The notes beneath the pieces are model-generated. The model ran no database searches. It was given only the letters and a program-made list of their open reading frames with translations, and was not told where the DNA came from. 64,000 nt of DNA from Eunapius fragilis. Taxonomy: Eukaryota; Porifera; Demospongiae; Spongillida; Spongillidae. Position 1 is the first letter of the stretch, and each line of letters opens with the position of its first letter. The stretch is from assembly GCA_963681505.1 (NCBI GenBank), contig OY811986.1:2265554-2329553 (forward strand), written 5' to 3'. Positions 56,310 to 64,000 of this stretch are shown here, piece after piece. Both the position numbers and the translations under genes were made by a program.

Positions 56310-57110
56310 ATACTGTCTCTTAAAAGTGGAGTGCATCATACTCTGCCCAACGTTCCATGAATCGTTTTATTTGGATCTTTAAATCCTATTTAGTTTCCAC
56401 CTTGTTTTCTATCTTTTTGCTTCACTTCTTGCAATCTAGCATGAGTTATAAATTAAACATTGATAAAGATATCGAAGGCCCATTTTGTCGTAAATGTATA
56501 GGGAAGGTATAAGTTTTAAAAAGTATCATAGGTGGTCACATGAAATATTACACTTGCACGCAACAGGAGACAGCTAGCCAGATGCTGGTCAGACCTCAGG
56601 TGCCTCAGCTGCAGTAGGTGAACAAGAGAAATTAGAGAACAATGCTTTGGGCTGTGTTGAAAGAGGTTGGATATGTGTCCCTCTCGTAGTGGAGGCATAT
56701 GGAGGCTGGGGAATCACTGCAAAGGAGGCTGTATCAAGAATTGCTAGGCGCTTGGCCATCCACTCCCACTCATCCAATTCTGAAACGCTAAAAGCAATTG
56801 TCGCCTCGGCACTGTTTTGATGCGTCAAAATGCCCGAGCCCTCCTGGCTCGATCGGCATCATTTTCAGTCGTGACTTTTTGTTGTTTACAAGCATTTTTA
56901 CAATGACGTGTACAACATGCAGGAGATAATTAAAACACGCGGAATGTACTGACACGCTTTATTAGCTACGATTAGCCAAACGGCTAACTGCATGCGTATA
57001 TACGATGCGGAGTGCATACATTACATTGTAGTGGTGACCTTGAGCGTGACCAAGCCACTTCTCTGTGCGGCTGAATTGGCATCACGCATGCACATGAATG
57101 CCGGATCCAG
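56310..57110. other. No gene recognised
   Basis: A 79-codon minus frame at 56,589-56,828 is unsupported. The rest is AT-rich and without features. Confidence 0.4.
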
Positions 57111-57116
57111 GTGCCT

Positions 57117-57248
57117 AACTGCAGTGACTTAGGCATAAAGCCACCATTGGCATGTGGAGGCTGCATGGGGACGTCTACCGCGCAAATTGGATTACCCAAC
57201 CCAGCTTCCACTTGCCAATGGTGGCTTTGTGCCTATGTCCCATGCAGT
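57117..57248. mobile_element. Small inverted-repeat element
   Basis: Arms of about 41 bp: aactgcagtgacttaggcat with aaagccaccattggcatgtg on the left, and the inverted caatggtggctttgtgccta then catgcagtt on the right. The interior is about 50 bp. Confidence 0.75.
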
Positions 57249-57252
57249 TACG

Positions 57253-57270
57253 TCGTTACCCCAGGGGAAC
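57253..57270. repeat. Palindromic motif cgttaccccaggggaacg
   Basis: Apart from one central base, the reverse complement of 30,720-30,737, and close to the hairpin arm at 31,223. Confidence 0.6.
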
Positions 57271-57279
57271 GAACTGAAT

Positions 57280-58750
57280 TAACGCGGCGTTATGACTGCA
57301 TGTATAAGGCGTTGGAACTATACCACTGCATGCCCCGATTATAGTAACTATTGCAGATGTAACATCTCACACACGATCGAGATAGCGGCTTACAGCTTCT
57401 TGCATACAGATTAGAAGTCCACGTATCTACCTGTCGTCTAGCTTACCCTTCAGAGTTATGCATATTCTAAAGTTACTCTTTTTTAAGAACCTTAATTGGG
57501 CCCTTACAGTTTTTCATTATGAAGCTCCGCACATGATACGACACGCCGAGAGCATCTGCTGACAGTTGGATCTACGACTGAAAGACATGACATCAATTAA
57601 TAAAAGAAAGAAGGCATAGGTCATTGCAAACTGACCTGCTTCTGATATATTAAAACATATCAGTGCGATAACAAGCACTGCCTGAGCTGGTATCATTCCT
57701 GCCATATAACTCTTCTGTAAAGCAATCGCGATTCCAATGCGTGTATGCACATTAAAGGCATTACGCTACGACTCCCACGCCTACCTGAGGTCAATTGTCC
57801 CGCAAATGTCGATAAACGATGTTGCAAGCCACCACACCCATGCAACTGACAGCCATGCAGTTCACACATTGCACTTAAATTGTGGGAACTAGCTAGTCTG
57901 GAGATGACCGACTGCTGAAAGCCACTCATCTGCATGGTACCAAGACTAGGAGCTAACTAAGCGGCATTGGGAGCCAAATTATCTGGATCTAAATTTCCTG
58001 TGGGATTTAAACCTCCATGATCCCTTTGATTCTCCCGGGAGTCCCGGCTAAGTCAGTGAAAGCTGCTTGATCTGCATGTTATCTGCAACATCACAAGTTA
58101 TTGTGTAAGCTATGTAGTACGAAAACTACTCATTCTCAATAGTGGCACACTGGTGTAATGATGACGTAAACAGTCGCGCATCTCCAGACATGGAGAGACG
58201 CGCATCTTGGAGTCCTTTGACCCCTCTATTCATGGGAAACTATATATTGTCGTATTTTTGTATATTGACTGTCTGTATTGTATTCTGTGCTTGTGGTTGT
58301 ACTGAACTCTGCTACTATTAAACTTGGCCGCGTTACACTCGTATAGTTACTGTATAACAAAGCGAAATGCGAAATACCACATGACACGAGGACACCCACG
58401 TAAACTTCAAGGCAATGAAGATCTATGTTGAACGATTATAATCTGGGGAATAGGTCAAGACTCTGCTTTACCGATGTCGTATGTGATTTACAGTGGGTTA
58501 ACAGGGTGATTATATATTCCGTATTAACGCCGGGGCTGGTACTGACAAAAACCAAAGTCCATTAGGTGCAGCGCAAAACACATTCTAATTTGGTTGAAGG
58601 TACACAACTATTGATAACAAATTGCACAACTGCATCGCGATAGATTAGAAATTTAATTATAGCTACAGTGCAGTGCATAGATAAAAACATACATGATAGG
58701 ATATATAGGCGACTGTTAAAGAAACAATGTGATGGTTCCACATTTAATTT
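57280..58750. other. No gene recognised
   Basis: Short frames on the minus strand only; none has a domain or a splice context. Confidence 0.4.
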
Positions 58751-58756
58751 ATGCAA

Positions 58757-59048
58757 GCAAATAAAAAATTTATCTTTGAGAAATAGAGTGGGATGTAGGA
58801 TTGGGATTGGTGGTGTAAAAGGCAAGGAAAAAAGACACATTATGAATTGGTGCCAGAATACAACAAGATGGTCCTATATTTAGCCAAGAACCATACACTT
58901 TGAATTTCAACTTGCTAAATGTAGGTCCATCTTGTGGTATTCTGGTACCAATTCATAATGTGTCTTGTTTCCTTGCTTTCTACACCACCAATCCCATTCC
59001 TACATCCCACTCTATTTCTCAAAGAGAAATTTATTATTTACTTGTTTC
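58757..59048. mobile_element. Fold-back MITE copy 4
   Basis: The left arm (agaaatagagtgggatgtag, gattgggattggtggtgtaa, aaggcaagg, acacattatgaattgg) pairs with the right arm (ccaattcataatgtgtc, ccttgctttctacaccacca, atcccattcctacatcccac). The loop is about 30 bp. It belongs to the same family as copies 1-3. Confidence 0.92.
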
Positions 59049-59059
59049 CTTGCCTTTTT

Positions 59060-60850
59060 TCCCTATCATGCAGAGGGATTGGTTAGGTGGCTTCTGTGCA
59101 TACTGAGACTAAATAGTCTTGTGCGTTCGCAAAACGTATTGTCCTCATATCAAATTGTACGTTAGCATTATCGGTAATTAAGATTTCGTCGGCATTCGAT
59201 AATGTTACGTAATTGTGGTTCCCAATAGTTCCCACCAGGCCTGATTGCTTATGCGAGGTTTGTTCGTGGCATCTGCATGTGGTGACACTGCGCGTACGTA
59301 TAATGCATTTTTACATGTTTATTTGATCAAACAACACATCTTATTTTTAGTAAAAATTAGCATGTGCAATTCTTAAACAAGAACCCGCCTGACCTTGTAC
59401 GTCCCCTCCTGAAGGGATGAAAAAAATGTGCCTCAAATGAAGCAGGATCGACAGCTGCAGCGAGTGGAGGTGCGGCGAATGGAGGAGCAGGAGCGGGAGG
59501 GATGGATCAGCTGTGGCAAGTGGAGGAGGAACGGGTTCGTTCTCGATGCTGTACATACCCGCTATATCTTCTATTGTAGATATTAATAACCCGTCTATGA
59601 GGTATTTTCCACACATAGCCTGACCATCCGATAGGTACTAGTAAAGTAGTGAGTGAAATGTTCTAAACCTTTTAAATTCAATTTAAAGGCAATCCCCATT
59701 CAAAATAGTGCAGATTAGGCAAATAGAGCTTGAGTTATCACTTGTAAAATCACTGTCCACATTGGACTTAATTGTATCATTTTTGTCCAGCCCTCAATGC
59801 AGATGATATAAATGGGAACCAAAAACTCGCAGTACATCAGCATAATAAGGCAGTTCCAGGGAGCGAACACAAAATGGCCACTTGAAAAATTACTAGACAT
59901 GGTATGGCTTGACGGTAATGCACATGAGATACATTTCCTAAGAAGTCCCAACTATGTATTTTAAACTACAAAATTCAGGGTTAATATAAGGGGCTAAAAT
60001 TACATTCACCTTCTTAATGGTATTTCGGGTGCTAATTCTAACCAGTTTGAGAAAGATTATCACCACAATGTTGGTGAGTACCTTCACAATGCCATGGCAA
60101 GAAACAAAATTTTTCTACCTTATCTATAACCATAACCATAAACTGCCTGCAATGCAGACATTGAGTGCTGCAACAATGAATTTAATTAGCCATACGGCTA
60201 CATGACAATCCCATTAAGATAGGAAGGTGGTGCAGAGGAAAATTAAAGTCCGCGACACCATCGAGGCACAGGCCGGTGTTTCGGAGTGGACGTTTACGGA
60301 TATTTAGATGTCCAATTGCACATTTACGTAAGAAATGATTTTGCTAGCTCATTAACGCACTGACATATTCAAGGCCTGTTTCTGCTACGACACTGAATCA
60401 CTACGCCTCTCTATTGATAATTCCATGCATAGTAATAGTCTAAGCACAATCCCAAATCAACTGCTCACATGTTTATCGTATTTTAATATACGGCGCAACG
60501 CTTCTAGTAATCGCGTGCTCCTTAATTCGTTACGAGTGCATCCTTTGGCGGACTATTTGTGAGGTTCTTAAACCTGCAGGTGAGTTGTGACGATAAAATA
60601 CAGAATCTGGGGGCATTGTAAAACAATCCAAGCATGTTGAGGTGATGGTGAAAGGTGGTATGAAGAAAAAATGTGACAAACTCAAAACATACAGCCAAAC
60701 ATCAAGTGAATCACTACGTCATTACTTACACATATTGGGTACATGACACCAAACAGTTTCAATTAACTACAGTATCTAACGTGTCCACTCTGCCTTTGTA
60801 TCCTACACAGACCACGTGCCGATCCTGAGCAGAATGTATCATAACATGCC
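59060..60850. other. No gene recognised
   Basis: AT-rich; no frame with supportable coding features. Confidence 0.4.
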
Positions 60851-60855
60851 TGACA

Positions 60856-62016
60856 TTGTTGGCAAACAACACACGTCCCTGTTGTTATGACAACTCACCT
60901 TTCACTGCCAGCATAAATGCAGCTCCTGACGTCTTCCTGTCCCTCCTAAGTGATGCACTGCTTCTATGCAACTCATGTAAAACAGATATTTCAGCAGGAG
61001 TGTACCTCTCACATGTTTGTAACACTTTATCTCCTCCATGTGAAATGGATATTGAGGTACAGGTGGCATCCGTAATTCAAAGCATGCTGTCTGAAAGCTC
61101 AGAGCCAAATGTTTTGCAGATTCCAACTAGAGTAAATCCAATCCAATTAATAGTTCGAAGTCTTCAGGAAATGTAAGAACAAACCACAGTTGAAGCACAG
61201 CAAGCAGTAACTTTCAAACTAGTATGCCATACCATTCCGTATAAAACACATAATGCTGTAAATGCACATCAGGAAAAGTGGGTACTTGCCATTGAAAAGA
61301 TCATCAAAGAAGGCTTTAAGTTACATGATGGTCTATTTGTAAAAGATCTTGATGTAGCACTTCAGAACAATGGAGTGGAGCGCCAGCAATACTTTGGGGG
61401 CAACAACATTCGCAAAACTTGAAGGTCTGACAATTGTACATAAAATTAATGAAGGGTTATCTTTATATAGCCTACTAACCTGAAAGTCTTGTGTTTGTCT
61501 ATAAAAAATGTGGCCCAGCAGTATCCTGATCCCCTCATGGATGCTCAGCAGATTGCAGACAAATTTGAAAGGGCATTTGCTAGGCTTGTAGCCATCTATG
61601 GCCAATGCTTTGTAACAGATGATAAATGTTGAGAGTTAGGTAATAGCAACATGATGTCACAGTGATGAGTATCAATTATGCGATTTTTTTTTTAACATGA
61701 AGCTATTGTTTCCTTTATGAACCAATTTCCCCAATGAAAATATCTCACCCGAAATGACCTATTAGAGGAGCACACAGTTGAGTGGGTTAGAAGATACAAC
61801 TTTGGATTTGGCATGCTGGGTGAGCAAGGTGCTGAATCGATTCACCCACCGCTTCAATGCACTGAACACCACCTACAATGCAATCAGAAACAATTAAGAA
61901 AAGAGCTACGGTGCATCATCAAAGAGCACTTCATAAGTATTGCTCCTGACTCAATCCATGCTCAGCCACCCACAAAGAGAGCAAAACGTACGCCAAAACA
62001 CACTGCTGCTTCATAG
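60856..62016 (+). pseudogene. Uncharacterised coding remnant
   Basis: Three plus-strand pieces look like one decayed protein. The piece at 60,856-61,176 is Ser/Leu-rich and ends VNPIQLIVRSLQEM. After a stop, the frame continues through 61,420 (WVLAIEKIIKEGFKLHDG, GLFVKDLDVALQNNG). A last piece at 61,755-62,016 reads VEWVRRYNFGFGMLGEQGAE, SIHPPLQC, then KELRCIIKEHF and a basic end (KRAKRTPK). The GEQGAESIH block followed by KEHF recalls C-termini of multi-copy, transposon-like proteins in early-branching animals, but I cannot name a family. No TIRs were found around it. Confidence 0.5.
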
Positions 62017-62019
62017 TAT

Positions 62020-64000
62020 AGTGGATTTATATTCACGTACACAAAACACAACACGCGCGTTCCCTATTTCACTTGACAATGTTTGCACGTTACTTTTGAT
62101 AGGTATGTTGCAAAATTTTCAAATTGTTTAAATCGCTGAGATAATACCACCATGTCAAGAGCGCATTAAACCATACTTAATGATACCAAAATCATATGTT
62201 TATGATTTAGAATACGGAAGATATAGTGTTTTAAAGCGTAAAAAAGCATTAAATTTTTAGTATGGGATTTCATTCAAACGTGCGTCCGTAAGTATGCTCT
62301 GTTAAATCCCACGTAACTTTTGCAACGTACACCATATCGAAATGGAATTTTCAGTAAAGGCAGGTTGATAGATGCCCTTTCAAATTATTCTGTTAAAGGT
62401 TCACTATGCAAGCGATATAGTTCTTTGTGGCTCAATAACTTTAATAACAATATATACTTAGGGAAATACATGACGTTAGTGCATATTGCTACTATGAAAA
62501 CACTAATCCAATAACCAATTCATCCAACAGAAGGTCTGCTGCTAGTTCAAAGATAGACATGTCCAAATCTGTTGCATCATGATATGTTTCATTCTGCAAC
62601 AACATACTTATTTCCTTTCATCTTTTCAATTCTTCAATTAAACAATTGAAAAACTCCTCCATCCAACCAAACATGGCAAATATTGTAGCCAATTGATTTA
62701 CCAGTCACGAGGTATACAGACACAGGATAGCTCACTGCTCAGAGTCACAGACACAGTCACACGCGAACGATAGGAACACTTCAAGCTTAAAACGAATTCA
62801 AATTTCTACTCAAACCTAAAATTGGCAACGAAATCAAGCATACAATACAATTTTATACTGTGCATGACAAATATCATTGTTCCAAAAAATAACGCGGCTT
62901 TCAGATGTTTCAGATCCGCGGTCCATTGCAGAGGCCAGCGCACTGCACGCAATGTAAATCCAACCTTCTAGGCATCCTTTGTGACTGTGAGAGCCTGCGC
63001 CTCAGCTTCCTGGACTGTTAACCAGTTGAATTAATGAATGGTGCTTCATTTTAAACTCTGAGTCCGAAGTATAAAATTAAGTAGTTATCACTGAGCATGC
63101 GCATCGCATATACACACACTACATGTACGGCCTACCGAATTCCGGGCGAAAAAAGAGTATCTTCGCATTGATAGATTTGTATGAAATGTTGTACAAAACA
63201 AGGTTATACACTATATTGAATGTCCAAACACATTTCAAAGATGTCCGCTATCCCGATCTGGGTGTTTTTGCACGGTAAAGTTATAGCACTTTTTCCAATA
63301 GTTCATGAGATCTGGTAAAGTAAGTTTTTTATTGAAATGTACACAAGACAATGAAAACGAACCTTCGAACTATGACGCTAAGCGAAGAACTCTCTCCCAT
63401 TCCATTCCGTAACCCTGCGCGAAGCAAGTTTTTGAGTGGACCTCAAAAGTGTTAATAATCCTGCCATAATAATGTGGAACAAAATGGAGGGCAATTATTG
63501 CACGTTTTGCAATATACCTACTTTTGAAGCATACAAATTGCGTCTCAGAAAAAGAGTAACCTAAAACGAAAGCTCGATCTATGTACAATACTTTTGTAAA
63601 TGTCGTTTCTCAACTGGAAGTTGCACGTTCCAGACTAACTAGTTTTGAAAACCTACCTCCGCGTAAGTAGGCCGCTTTTGAACGACACTTCTCCAGACCG
63701 AAACAATCTTTGATGCCAAAACATACCTTGTTCAGTAGAACACATGTTCATCTTCAACAATACTTCGCCTAAAAGGTCATCACATGTTCCATTCAGTAAC
63801 TGTACAAAACGAATTCCAACGGGTGCAAATCATTACAGCCGTTGGTAAGTGAGGTAATTGCCATTTCATTGGGGCATAGGACTTTTTGTCCTTCAATTGT
63901 AACACCCGTGGAGGAAGTAAACTTCAATCATTTCTTAATGAATAATATTAAATTCATGCCCACAGTACCACTATATGTAGAAATCTACCAGCTATGTTGG
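62020..64000. other. No gene recognised
   Basis: AT-rich to mixed sequence. Short frames only; no bounded repeat seen. Confidence 0.4.

Overview
The window is intron-bearing, nuclear animal-type DNA. It has GT-AG introns of about 50-300 bp, receptor tyrosine kinases (RTKs), an immunoglobulin-type receptor, and a very heavy load of DNA transposons, fold-back MITEs and Ty3/gypsy copies. There are long poly-G/poly-C tracts and many TGCATG/CA microsatellites. There is no rRNA, tRNA, CRISPR or operon signal. Short-intron RTKs with an unfamiliar cysteine-rich ectodomain, beside this transposon mix, suggest an early-branching metazoan, most likely a demosponge. That assignment is inference.

Layout, left to right. 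1-2.5 kb: minisatellites and G-rich arrays. 2.57-6.06 kb: a complete but frameshifted hAT transposon with an exact 8-bp target duplication. 7.1-12.3 kb: a 5.2-kb inverted-repeat structure with arms of about 1.3-1.5 kb. 13.2-14.0 kb: a RecQ-like helicase fragment between inverted repeats. 15.7 kb: a fold-back element. 16.16-17.86 kb (-): a clean six-exon gene for a 380-residue Ig-domain membrane protein with a TATA box and a poly(A) signal. 18.7-21.2 kb: a TIR element holding a hAT C-terminal fragment, followed by a poly-G MITE. 23.23-40.15 kb: an 8.3-kb segmental duplication. Each unit carries a minus-strand gypsy element with very short LTRs and one complete nine-exon RTK gene (RTK-A, RTK-B). 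41-44 kb: tandem duplications and a fold-back MITE.

44,341-50,720: an element I identify as a Ginger1 DNA transposon. It has TGTCAC...GTGACA ends, a CCGG/CCAG target duplication, a gypsy-like DDE integrase, an OTU-type protease domain and a Ulp1-type protease domain in one element. I regard this as the most interesting object in the window. 53.41-55.91 kb (-): a third nine-exon RTK (RTK-C), related to RTK-A/B in kinase, exon plan and ectodomain. 56-64 kb: further MITEs and one uncharacterised decayed coding region.

The host genes appear to be three RTKs and one Ig receptor, all single-pass membrane proteins on the minus strand. Nearly everything else is mobile DNA in different states of decay. 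Exon boundaries for the four host genes were placed by hand. For each, all splice phases agree and the spliced frame is open, which is the main support for the models.
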